A DNA stretch of 64,000 nt from Gnetum montanum (Eukaryota; Streptophyta; Gnetopsida; Gnetales; Gnetaceae): the NCBI GenBank assembly GCA_015680685.1, contig MNCI01026645.1:5867-69866 (forward strand), in the 5' to 3' direction. This document shows positions 22,073-33,539 of this stretch, piece by piece (position 1 is the stretch's first letter; each line of letters starts with the position of its first letter). The position numbers were made by a program, and so were the translations under genes. Under the pieces are notes generated by a model, which saw only the letters and a list, made by a program, of their open reading frames with translations, was not told the origin of the DNA and ran no database searches.

Positions 22073-24179
22073 GATAACCATGATCAATCTTTTGGATCTC
22101 TTCCTTTCAACACAATCGTGGGGGAGATTGTCATCCATGCTAATCATATATATGACTCCTCAGGTTTTCTATTTTTTGTTTTACACATTTTTTTTTGCAA
22201 ATTATTTACTTTACACATTTTTGATTTTAAAACTTCCCATTTTACACCACTTTTTGTTTTACACCATCGTTTGTACATTTAAATATTTATTGAATATTTT
22301 ACACTTTCTTATATGTTTTACTTTGTTTAAGTGTGATTTTTTAATTTTTTCTAATAAATGTACCTTGTGCTAATAGGACACAATGATGTTGTAGCTGCTA
22401 CTAATGGTAGTTTATGTTTAATGTTTGTTTGCTAATGTCTAGATTCTATTTTTTGAATTTTTGTACTGATGGCTAAGTCATAGTTTCTTTTTCATAGAAC
22501 ATACATTGAGTCCACAACATTCACCCTTTTACAAAATCTATTATTTTCATCATTTTGGAAATATAAGGTCCCTTTTCATTAAATAAACCTTTATAAATTA
22601 GTGACCTTGGGTAGTTTCTAGAATTGGGAAGGATTCAAAGGTTTGCATAGGGTGTGACTTCAAGGCAACTCAATATTCTTTCTCCTTTTCTACTTGCTCA
22701 AGTACATAAGTTTTTTCATCAACTTCTTATCATTAGATGTCAACCAATAATAGGATGTTAAATAAAGTCTTTGCATGATGTGCTTCCTATCCAAAAACAA
22801 AAGGAAAAAACATGATGGAAATTCAAAGCATACCCGTTAGACAAATAAATGAGCTACTAGCACTAGTTATGGAACTAAAAAGATATGTTACCAATGCCTG
22901 AAAGTCCCATCTAAATAAGGCCCTTTTTCACTTCCTGATTCTCTTTTCATCTCTTTATGGAATCATGGTTGTTATGTGGGAGCACTCTTGTGTCTTAAGG
23001 AGGTGGATCGATCTTGGAGTGGCAATGCAAAGTCACTAAAAGAGGTTGGTTTTGGTTTGGACTAAGGAAGGATCCTCTCCAATCATTTTAAACACAAAAC
23101 TCTACAAAGGACTTCTTATGAAATTAATTGGGAACTTTGTTCTACCTTCTTCATCATCCATCTATATTGTCCATAACTCACCTCATTGCCAAAGTCCACG
23201 TTCTCTATTTGGTGTCTTGGTCTAAGGTACTTGAATTCTTACGTAGAATCTATTGGGTTTTGGTCCTCAACTTCCATTGACCATTAATCACCTATGGGAC
23301 CCATGGAATACTTAGGTCAAGGTTATGCAAGGGAAAACAAGGCATGTGCCTACTATGGGGACGACCCACTTTCATCTCTCTTGGTTGGGTCTATTAAGCA
23401 CCTTATCCTTAGACATTCTTGCAATCAAAATCTTTCGTACATCCATATTCTACATAACAACATGTGCTTCTTTACATATTTTGTTCAATAAACACATTCT
23501 TCATAAAATTCTTCAAATTTTGAGGTTTCAAAGATCCTCTTCAATGATTTCATCATATTCTTGGCTTTTCTGGGACTCCATGGATTGCAAATTCATTAAA
23601 AAATTCCCTATATTTTTAGAGATATTCAAAATTCAAGATTTTTCCTATGGGCTCTATATATAGGACCCTATCAATAGAGCAAACGTGTATACAAGGCCTT
23701 GTATACATGGCCTAGTCAATGTAGCTAAAAAATACTATATATGTGTGCAACCGCACTTTGAAATTTTTACATTTTCACACAAATTCCAAGGGAGTTTTTC
23801 TAATTTTCAAGCCCTAAAACCTTTCAAAGACCATAACTTCCTAACTTTTTATCAAGATCATTCCATTCTTTGACCTTGTAGCTATTAAAGATAAGCTCTT
23901 CATTGTAGGGGCCATAACTGTGCCATTTTGACATAAATTTTTTCAGCATTTTTCTAGCTCCTACAAAGGTTTAACTAGAAAATCACTATTAAACACCAAA
24001 TTACAAGGGCTAAACCTTTTCAACAAGCTCTGGGGACATTTACAATAAATAATTAATAAAATAATAAATCTACCATGGACCAACCTTTGCCAAAGTGTAA
24101 CTAATTAACGAGATAAGGTATTCAAAAATTTAAATTTATACATTATATCTACTAATCCATGGATATGTTGTGACCACAA
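22073..24179 (+). other. Spacer between integrase and 3' ORF, family A
   Basis: No coding sequence. It corresponds to 55,621-57,575 of the minus copy, of similar length. Shared sites include the GTGGG-AGAT tract at its start and a TATA-containing block about 450 bp before the 3' ORF. Confidence 0.6.
23652..23752 (+). promoter_or_regulatory. Possible internal promoter for the 3' ORF
   Basis: Two TATA-like sites (CTCTATATATAGG at 23,652 and ATACTATATATGTG near 23,730) flank a 22-bp perfect palindrome at 23,686-23,707 (half-site TGTATACAAGG) and a GTCAATGTAGC motif. The second TATA block aligns with ATTCTATATATATGTAC at about 56,068-56,084 on the minus copy. Function is inferred from position and conservation only. 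Confidence 0.35.
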
Positions 24180-27022
24180 ATGATACCAAAAGGCAAAAAC
24201 ATGTAGGAGATAAGATCGTCTCAACTAAGGAAGAAGCAACCTAGAATGAGAAGGGGCCAAGAATAAGCCTAGTAAGAACCACTTGCAACCCATGCCACAA
24301 CTCCTCTTAGGGAAGAGGTTGACATAGAATCTATTCGACAAACTCTAGAACTAGCAATAACAATAGAACATTCCCACGAAGATGATGCACTAGCTCAATA
24401 AGAAAATCTCAAGGTTACCTTAATAGAAGATTTTCTAAATCAAATCAGATTGAGGAAGATCCAAAAAATAGTGCTCCAAGAGTTAAACTTTGGTCCTTTC
24501 CATGAGTAAGCACTTAAAGAAGTATAGGACCAATTGAAGGCCTCTCCCATAAGGACAATCATCACTTTCATTAGGGAGTGGTACATGAGCAAGACATTCC
24601 TATTCTGGAATAATAGGTAGGTAAGATCAATGGTAAAAATGAAGAACATCTCAGTATCCTACTTGGTACAAGCCATTGTTGAAGTGCTTGGGTTGCCAAA
24701 AATAGGCATGAGCCTTCCTGAGATTCCAATGTAAGTAGATCCCAACATCAAGAAAGAATGGGTGCTTCAATGATATGGTATTAACCACAAAGAGTTTGAC
24801 ACACTTACTACAAAACTGTGTCCTTTCACCTCAATCCCATAGTAAGGGAAAGAAAAATCATTACCTTTTCTACTCATGCATGCATCGCTCTAAGTGGGAG
24901 ATTCCTTATCAATCATTCACAGTTGATCTCTCTAGATATGGACAAGTGATTTAAAGAATATGAATGTGGAAGGAAGGCACTCCCCTTCCCATGCCTCATC
25001 AGAAAACTTTATTAGATGGGAGGAATAGTATGTTATACAAATGATGTTGTCAAGCATGCACTGATTGCTAACTAGGGGGAAAGGATGAAAGGTAAAACAC
25101 CTACAATAATCATTTAAGAAGAGGAGCAGCAACCATTGCCTCCACCTATGACTCAAACAACTATGCTAGATGTCGTTGCAATAGCACAATAGTTGTACAA
25201 ATAGAAAGAATGGCTTTTGAGAAAACAAGAGAAACAAGTAGGTACGAGTGGTGGGGATCCATCTACGTACTGACTAGTAATGAGTCACCTAAATGAGGTG
25301 ACTCGAATAGATAGCTTGATGGATGGATGTGGATCCATTTTCTTAGCCCAAAGAACAAAGTTATTCACAAGGTCAAATCCTAGCACTAGAGAGGTCATGG
25401 TATCTCTCCTAGAATAGCAGCCACTACTAAAAATTTCTAAGAATGCCACAACCTTCTTACTATGCTTGGAGGATGGTGAGGGGGAAACAGTGCTAGTGAT
25501 GTAACACCAAGTTTAGGAGACAGTAGTAGAGATTGTTGTTGACAAAATTGCTAAAACACTCAACACATTTATGAAATTTGTACTAGATGTCACTACACTC
25601 AAGAATGTGTAGATGTCTACAGGGACCACAAGCAACCAAATAAATGTAGCACAATATGAAAAACTACTAGACCAACTAGTAGGAACTGGATAATTGCTTC
25701 TAGATGTATTTAATCTTCAAAAAAATATTATTGAAACCTAGTTAGAGCTGCTAGAGGAAAAGGGCAAAAACTTCATCTTGGAGGGGCAACTTAAAACAAC
25801 CATGGAGCTGAATGAATACTTGGCTACCAAAGTTGCTAAATTAAGAGCCAAAATTGCCAATCCGGCATTTCTAAACTTAGCATTGAAAAAGGATGAATCT
25901 CTTGAACATCTTCATGCTAAACTCAAATGGGTTGAGAGTGTGATGGACATGGTGGTGTTCTATTGACCCTTGGCAGAGGTGACACAACACAAAATTGATA
26001 AGGCCTTGGATCATACATTCCAAAAGAATATACAATTGGCTATAGAGAACCATCACTTGCAGAATGTTGATGAGCACAAATAGCAATTAACTGATTTCAT
26101 CCATCAATAGTAGGATCAACTAGCTAGGGTGAACACAGAGCTAAGGAGATTGATAGTAGAAAATAGAAACCTATTCATGAAGGATGTCTGTGCCCTTTGC
26201 TAGAAGACTGTAATAGAGGTAGCCACCTAAAAATTACTGGCTTTAAAATTTAAGAGAGTTAAAAGATCATTACAGAGATTAGGTTGTTCTATAGAAAGAA
26301 GTGAATGGAAAACACATCTAATTGGCAAAGGTGAAAGTAAATGAAACCATCAAGCAGCTCCAGTAAGGAAGAGAATTGTGGCAACCTATCATTGATGAGA
26401 TAGATGCCTATAACAAGGTAGAAATCCACATGAAGGAGTTGCAAACTGAGGAGATGAAAAAATACATGGATCTCACCAATATTCAATATGTAAATATAGC
26501 CATGTTGACTATCAGATAGCCATGGTTAGAAATAGAGAAGTAAGTGGGCAGCACATACTTGTTGTATGAGATTGAGTTCAAGCATCATGAGGACACCAAG
26601 AAAAAGCTTGTGATGGCAAATGCTTAAGTCGAAGTTCTCAAGGGTAAAGACACTAATCAAAGATCTACCACTGAGAATCTAGCCAGAAGGATGAATGAGT
26701 ACCAAGACTTGTAGAATGTAGTAAAGTCATTTAATGTCGAATGCAAATAGTTTGCTGCTTGGTTAACATAAAGGAGTTTCTCCCAATAATGCCTTGTCCA
26801 TGGGATATCCCCATTCTAGCCCACATTGGTGATGTCGTGTGGACTATGAATGATCCTCGGAGTAAGGAGGAGAAGATGAAGGCATTATTGGATGGCTTTC
26901 ACCTTTCACCAGAGGTTGCAACCATAGCAAGATAGCTACAACTTCATTAGCCATCACATGAGCCTAAAGTTGGTGAAGGTCCTTCAGAACCTCAAGGGCC
27001 TCCACCACCTAGGATTGTCTAA
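24180..27022 (+). pseudogene. Long 3' ORF of family A, coiled-coil protein of unknown function
   Basis: An ~950-codon ORF sits downstream of integrase, the place of env-like genes in Athila-type elements. Start and stop are supported by the minus copy: both begin in a TACAAATG(G/A)TACCAAAA or CACAAATGATACC context and both stop right after a Pro-rich tail ending Ile-Val. The N-terminal half has LPKIGMSLPEIPM and then KALPFPCLIRKLY, recalling the plant 'putative transposon protein' type often found in gypsy elements (from memory, unverified). The C-terminal half is long charged helix, likely coiled coil (open stretch 25,778-25,966: MELNEYLATKVAKLRAKI). No membrane segment or signal peptide is evident. 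Many stops and a net frameshift in the first third make it non-functional. Confidence 0.65.
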
Positions 27023-27260
27023 TCGTCTCCACGGTCTTCATGCCATCAAAGGATGTGCCATCCAATTTTTTGTAGTCATCTCATGGAGTTCAATTTTATG
27101 TCCCAAACACCATAACTTTTGTAATGTATTGATTTTTACACTTGGGCACTTAATTTTATCAAGTTAGTTTGTTATGTCAATAGTTAGTCAATAATTCCAT
27201 ACCTTTTCAATTTTGTAAATGAACTCAAGGATGATTTTTAATTTAGTTGTGGGTGTATGA

Positions 27261-28190
27261 TGAGCATCTAAGTGTCATGTCGATAGACCCCCATTGACGT
27301 AGCCTCATTGATTGGCCCTCATTGATGTAGCCTTATTTACATGGTGTTACCTTGGCAACTGGGCTACATCAACATAGCATTTGCTATGTCTATTAGGCCC
27401 TGTCGATGTAGGCTTGTAATAAAAACTATAAATACAAGCTCATAACCATGTTATGGGGAGTAGATTTATAGTTGTAGCAAATCTCTTGTAGTTTTTACAT
27501 TCAAAAGTTAGAATATTTTCTTGAGTACTTACAGTAGGAATCATTGAGTGTACATATCTTTATTCAAGCATTGTTGTACATGCGCTGGTAGTGTGTGCGG
27601 TAATAAAGATGAGCTTCTTGATAAAAATTGTAGCATTTTGGATAGTTTAAATGTTTTATTCATGCATTTAATTTTTTAAGTCATTTATTGAGTGTTTCTT
27701 AGTAATTAATCTAATTAAGTAATTAAACAAGATAAACTAAATAGTGAATTAAGTAAACACATAAATACAACTATGAGCATGTGTATGACATTTGGTAATC
27801 CTAGTAGTGCTTAAAACTTGGTAAACCAACAATGTTATATGTGTTTAGGATGTGTACGACAAGTGGGAGTAGAGACTTATGTTAGCACAAGTTAAATAAT
27901 AGTTAGCCGATTAGATTAAAGTAGATATTAAATTACTTTATTCTTTATCCTATTTATGTTAAGCATCAAAACCATAAAGTATAAAATGAAAAAAATCATA
28001 TGCCTCGATTACATTTAACCATACCTTTGTACATCCCAAGTGTAATTCGGAAGACAATGAATAACAATTAGGGCAAGGTTCACTTCCTAAACGACTAGTT
28101 TACCAAAAGACATAGAGTCACAGAATTCGACTAGATCGTGTGTGAATGCTTCGTGATTCGTATGGTTGAGCATAGGTGTACCTTTTATCA
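27261..28190 (+). repeat. 3' LTR of family A, plus copy (930 bp)
   Basis: It starts TGAGCATC after a GTTGTGGGTGTATGA purine-rich tract and ends TTTTATCA. It aligns end to end with 51,773-52,620 on the minus strand, notably TGTATGACATTTGGTAATCC and TTTAGGATGTGTACGA. Upstream of a TATA-like ACTATAAATACAAG (27,426-27,439), a motif of the form TTGATGTAG and its inverse CTACATCAA repeats several times. Confidence 0.8.
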
Positions 28191-29554
28191 TTCATCACTA
28201 TGGCCTTAATGTTTCTAAAAATTCTATATTTTTTAATTCTTTAGATAGTTTAGATAGAAATGTAGCTATTCAAGATTCTCATAATGGTTTCCTTGATTTT
28301 TCTTAGATTAGTGACCATCATGTTTTTCCATATAGGCCTAATTTTATGTATACTCTTATTAGTTCTAATGCTAATATTTGGCCAAGATCCAATTATTTTT
28401 GGAAGGTTAATTACAATGTGCAATTATGGAAGTAGAAAATTCAGAAGATATGCAATGCCATTACTCCAAAAATTACATATTTCTATAGTTCTTGATTCAT
28501 CAAGGCTTTCCTATTAGTATTTGGTGCTCTCATTTGGACGTTCATGATCCAAAATGTCCTATGTACAACATGGAAGGTACATTAATTCATTTTTTTTACT
28601 TGTCCCTTTGCTTGTAGCTTTTGAACTTGGTGTAGCAAGTATTTACATGGTTTCCAACTAGGGTTAAATGAACTTTTATTTAGTAATACCTCTCAACCTC
28701 AAGGATTTCTATGTCATAGTTGGTATTTCTTTCATCATATTATTCTTTATGCCATTTGAAATTTTCAATGTAATATGGTGACATAATTCAACAATTGATG
28801 CTTCAGCTAAATTCCTAAATGTTTCTCTCTATGGTTTTTTTTATTAATAGGATACCTTTATTATGAAGTAAAAACCCATTTGAATGATTTTAAATTAGAG
28901 CAATGTCTCATCTTTTTCCTATCCCAAAGACAAAGTTTTGTAGGATTGGTTGTAAAGATAAAAACCTAAAAATCCTTTCCCAAAACCATAGGGCCTTTCC
29001 TTTTTGTTATTTTGGAGTTTCTCCCCTACCTCTCTACTTTTGTATGCTAAACTTGATTTTTTAAATATATTTATATTTTCAGTCCAACACCTTCCCTAAG
29101 GAGGAGATACAGAAGATTGGGTAGGCAACAATGGTTGTGGTAAGTATTGAGGTAAGTATAATCCATGGGTTTCCTAAATGGTTTTATTTAATGTATGTTA
29201 ACCATGACTGGCTTTTGTGGGTTCAAAGGATGATATGTCTACAGAACTCTTGAGGGCCTAATCATATATTATGGTTTTTGGATCATGGCATGGTTGATAT
29301 TTGTAGAAATTAAATAGCCATGACCTACATTATGTATTATATGCATTATTTTTTGCTATGGAATGGATTTTAATTTTAAATAATGTAGTATTCAAATGAA
29401 TATTTGCAAATGTGCATATAGTTGCAACTAATTGGAAACCATGTATAATTAAAATTGATTATGAATTACCATTTTTTTGTAAATAAAATAATGATAAATT
29501 GCATGACGATTTGCAGATATATAGCTTGGCAAGTCAAATAGCCATGGCTAGCCA
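28191..29554. other. Unassigned sequence
   Basis: An open stretch at 28,284-28,517 has no recognisable domain; a neighbouring frame reads PNFMYTLISSNANIWP without match in memory. The right part may be the 3' spacer of the minus-strand pol fragment that follows. Confidence 0.4.
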
Positions 29555-30900
29555 TACCACCCAAAAACCATGGCATGTGACCAAGCCCTAAGTAATAGAC
29601 AACATGAAAAATGTACGGTTCCTTCTAAAGCATCTAGAATTTTATGCATTTGGATACATGATTTGGGTTCTAGTATAGGACCTTATTCCTTGGTTGTATT
29701 TCTAGTTTCCTAAGTTTCACATTGCACCTATTCTTATTATAGAACTTGTGGACTTTGGTATACATAAGGATAATCATGTGATTTTCATCTAGTGTATTCA
29801 AGTTCATCAATTATTCTTGTTGTACTACAATGATGTCCAAGCCTAAGTCACATGTAGTGGCTAGCATAAGAAGTTCAACTTGAATAGGTAATTTTGGTAA
29901 CACTAAATCGTAGGGAGAGTACCCTATAGGATCTAGATGCTTATAAGGCATTGTTAAATTTGGTGCCTTAATCATTCCTAAATTTATTAATAGTACAAGT
30001 TAAGATCTAACTAACTTCACTATTGGTGACTTTGTCTTGGCCATTAGCATAGGGATGGTAAAGTATAGTTAGTTTCTGGTTCAACCCTAAGTGTTGCATG
30101 GGTATTTTAAACATTATCTTTATATAGTATATCCCATTATCTAAGTTAAGTGCTTATGGCACACTAAATCTATTTACTACATGTTGCTCAAAGAATTTGA
30201 TAAAAATTATAATACAATTACTTACTATAGATACTTTGACCCACTTTGTACAATAGTCTATAGCAATGAGAATGTATCACTTCCCATTTAATGTAGAGGT
30301 GATGGAGCTCATAAAGTTAATTTCGAAACGATTAAATTTCAATGGTTGGATCCACTATTGTAGTTCCTTGAAGCTAGCTATTAATCCACAGTCTCTTTAA
30401 TAAAGCCTAAAGAATGTAGCAATGTGTTGTGCATCTCTATAAAGTGTGAGTTGAAAATATTTAGCTCAAAGAATGTTTAAGGTTATTTATCTTCTAATCT
30501 AATGATCACCATAAGATCCTTCTTGTGCATCTTAGAGAACTCTTGGTTTTGCTTTAGTAGACCTTAGTGAACTAGGTTATTTGCAAAAATCTTATATAGG
30601 TTTTCCTCTATTTCCATGTATCATTTGGCGTAGTGGAAAATTTATTGCATTGTGCACTTGTCCCATTTAGTAGGGATTTTTTGTTCTTTTAAGTAAGTAA
30701 GATATTTAGCAAACCACAAAACTGTTGCATCATGCACTTGTGTCATTTAGTACCAACCTTCTATTCTTTCAAGTAAGTAAGATATTTAGCAAACCAAAAA
30801 ATGGTTGCTCATTGAGAGATTATAGTAACTTTAGCAAATAAAGGTTCATTTAAGAATTGATTGAATAAGGGCTCTTAATCAACCTTGTCACCCCATTGTA
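29555..30900 (-). pseudogene. Integrase fragment of a third Athila/Tat-like element
   Basis: Read on the minus strand, integrase pieces appear in order: linker KYLTYLKE (about 30,760), IAIDYCTKWVKVSIV (about 30,265-30,220, first catalytic Asp kept), LNLDNGIYYIKI (about 30,150, second Asp kept), LYHPYANGQDKVTN (about 30,040, where the catalytic Glu of AEV is replaced), and C-terminal LDENHMIILMYTKVHKFYNK (about 29,790-29,730). The last piece is close to the family A plus copy (LDENQLVAL...VHKAYNKK). No LTR or 3' ORF was found attached, so this is a fragment. Confidence 0.7.
30641..30800. repeat. 80-bp tandem duplication inside the pol fragment
   Basis: GCACTTG occurs at 30,654 and 30,734, and AAGTAAGTAAGATATTTAGC follows in both units. 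The two 80-bp units differ at several bases. A unit of 80 is not a multiple of three, so it also shifts the pol frame. Confidence 0.8.
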
Positions 30901-31139
30901 ACTAAGACAAATGATCTGCAATATTCTTCCTTGAAATATACAAAATATAGATGAGATATTATAATTACAACTAACATTAAACATAAATGAGATATTATAG
31001 TTGTAAATTTAGTTGATTAGTTCTAAATGTTATCATGAACACTTGGTAACTCAAATTCATAGCAAGTATATTTTTATTGTCAATTAGATCTAGAGGGTCT
31101 ATCATGAAGATTTAATGTTAATTTTATCTATATCATTAT

Positions 31140-31256
31140 TTAACTAAGTATATAGTCCAGTTACAACTTTATAATCGAGCATTGCTTAGCAAAATTAAAC
31201 TTATAACTTAATGCTTTCAAATCAGCAGTCTTACCATTAGGCCAACACCTCATTTC
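31140..31256 (-). repeat. tRNA-derived SINE-like segment
   Basis: On the minus strand the A box TGGCCTAATGG (plus 31,234-31,244) fits the tRNA consensus TGGCNNARNGG. A B-box-like AAGTTTAATTT lies at plus 31,193-31,203 at tRNA-like spacing. The following sequence (GCAATGCT, ACTATATACTTAG) resembles that after the 6,205-6,275 copy. Confidence 0.5.
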
Positions 31257-31621
31257 TTGAACCAAGATAAATTATAAGAGATGGATGCATTTTATGAAGG
31301 CAACGTGATTCTAAATTTGGATGTTGATCTGCACCCAACTCTATTGGTTGATTGGACTCCTCTGTAATTTAGTCTATATTGACTCCTCCGTGTTAATGAA
31401 CCTGCATCTCTTTGAGTTTCTCTATCCTTCAGTATAAAATGGTGATTTTTCTTTGATCTCCACTTTACTTTCCCAAGTTCACTGGCATTGTTTTGGTTGG
31501 TGCTTGTAATTTTTAATTTCTCTGTTAATAATTAATGCAATATGATCTTATAAAAATGCTATTATAAATTCAAAGTTGAAAATTGATGCTCAAAGGTCAT
31601 TGTTAATAAAAAATAATTTTT

Positions 31622-31790
31622 AGGATAATATACCTAGTGGTAACGGTCTTGGCCATGTAACCTCATGTCATAGGTTTGATTCTACTAAGTAGCACAAAGT
31701 TATAAACTTCTATAAATCTTGGGGTGCACCTATATTTCTAACATTCCACAAAAATCATTTTTAGATGTTTTCTTTCAAAGCTTATTGTCT
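31622..31790 (+). repeat. tRNA-derived SINE-like segment
   Basis: A-box-like TACCTAGTGGTAA (31,631-31,643) and B-box-like AGGTTTGATTC (31,672-31,682) are about 33 bases apart as in a tRNA gene. A CCATGTAACC anticodon-region-like stretch lies between. No acceptor stem pairs, so it is not a tRNA gene. The tail region to 31,790 is assigned only by proximity. Confidence 0.5.
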
Positions 31791-33000
31791 AATATTATAT
31801 GTTAACAAAGTTTACTAAAGAAATATAAATCAACATAAAAAGGCATTAAAAAATTATAACTTTTTTTCTTTTTAGTAAGCAAATATGGGTGCCAACATAA
31901 AAAATTACCAGAAGAAATATTGAAATACAAATTGTACATACTAAATTTAGAGGTTAGAACCCACAACAATATACTACTTTTATTTGTATTTATAGTTGTT
32001 AAATGAAACATAATTTAAATGAAACCTAAACTGAAATTTTATTAAGTTCATAAACCTTGTGCATTTATTGGAATATTTGACACTTGTTCAGATGATGAGA
32101 TCCCATTCATGCTTTGCTAGTTGTGCATGTAATTGATGTGGAATAGCAATTGATAAATAAATTGGCTTTGAATTAGACTTGCTGCTAGGAATAGGAATGT
32201 TTTTTGCCTTCTACATTTTCGAAAAGGTTTTAATATAAGGCTTGATTTACCAAATCTTGGTTAAGATCACAATATAGAATCTACTCTTGTATATTTCATT
32301 TAATAAGCAATAGAATTGAGTAATCAAGTTATCCTTTGTCATGTGTTTCCATCTACCATTTTTTTCGACTATTTATTAATAAGGATCTAGAAAAATGACA
32401 ATATTAACATAAACAATTATGGTTAAAACATTTTGTTTTATTTTATGGAAAATATTGCAAAGAAAAAGAAAAACAATAAATCTGCATCAATTTCCCATGA
32501 TGAAGATTGTGAATTCATGAAAGGTGCGCAATAAAATGTCAGGAGAGGAATCCTAGCCTGAAAGTGAATGATAAAGACAATTCAAATTATCTTTTGAAAT
32601 ATCAAAAAATATTAGTGTGTGGGATCTCATTGTCACTTCACTATGTATTGATTGAAACAAGGAGAAGGATTGCATATATTGATTGATTATAAGAGATGGA
32701 TTACACATTTTTTTGAATGGTCCTTTCTTTAATGCTCTTAGATTTAAATATAGTATCTATGCAACAACTTTATGACATTTAATTTATTTCACGTAAAGAT
32801 GTTAATTTTGAACTATTTTCTTGATGAAGTGTTACTATATCAAAGCCTTATAATAAAAAAAAAGATTTTTCTTATAAACACTTTATACTTTTACAAAGCT
32901 GTAATCAAGCAACATAAATAAATAAATAAATAAATAAGAGTAGATTGATAAAATATCCTTGAGAACTAATGTCAATTGAAGGAGGTGTTGGCATTTATTT
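31791..33000. other. No recognisable gene
   Basis: AT-rich. It contains an (AAAT)n microsatellite at about 32,915-32,937 and poly(A) or poly(T) runs, but nothing coding. Confidence 0.5.
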
Positions 33001-33228
33001 TTGAGAACCCACGGTGCTGATATGTTCATAACATCATTTTTTCCAATTCCAATGTTAAAGAACAGGCAACAACGGGAAGCAAGTGCTACTTCAACTAATT
33101 TACCGGTGTGCAGTACAGAAGTCAAAAAGAATCACCAGAACTCGGTAAATGGAATATTTGATATGCGTAGGCCCGTTATTCTTTTCCTTAAAAGGAAAAA
33201 GGAAACACAAAACACCTCTTGCGTGTAG
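33001..33228 (+). other. Short open stretch, unidentified
   Basis: A 75-codon stretch (starts MRTHGADMFITSFFPIPMLK) has more balanced base composition than its flanks. I do not recognise a domain. It could be an exon remnant or chance; no splice sites or homologue can be proposed. Confidence 0.2.
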
Positions 33229-33539
33229 AAATTGTGCAATGCAGGATAAGTTTTTGTGAAAAGAAAAACAGAGAATTTTATATTTGTTGGCGTTATTAAT
33301 ATGTTTAGCTATCTCAAGTAATATTTGTTTCAAGTTTTTACTATACTGATATTGATATTTTGTTACATCCATGTAGAGTGAAAGGATCTATCAAATAAAT
33401 GAACTTGTTCAAAATACATAAATAGCAATAAATCCTTAATGTAATAGATGTGTCCAATATTCATGCAATTTGAATAAGTCTTCTATATAATTCCCTAGAA
33501 CTAACACTAGTAACTTGAATAATTCATATAAACACCAAC

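Larger units (their letters stand above)
19700..28190 (+). mobile_element. Athila/Tat-like Ty3/gypsy element with long 3' ORF (family A, plus copy)
   Basis: Order: reverse transcriptase (partial), RNase H, integrase, about 2.1 kb spacer, ~950-codon extra ORF, polypurine tract, 3' LTR. The 5' LTR, gag and protease are not found; the left edge near 19,700 is a loss of similarity, not a defined end. The catalytic FMDDFS motif, rather than YLDDIL, is typical of the Athila/Tat branch. The same order is found at 51,773-58,655 on the other strand, so this is a real family structure. Confidence 0.8.

Noticed and set aside
22119-22140. GTGGGGGAGATTGTCATCC as the start of a 3' LTR of the plus family A element
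   Set aside because: The minus copy has the same tract followed by spacer and a long ORF, and a better LTR lies at 27,261; it may be an internal purine tract.
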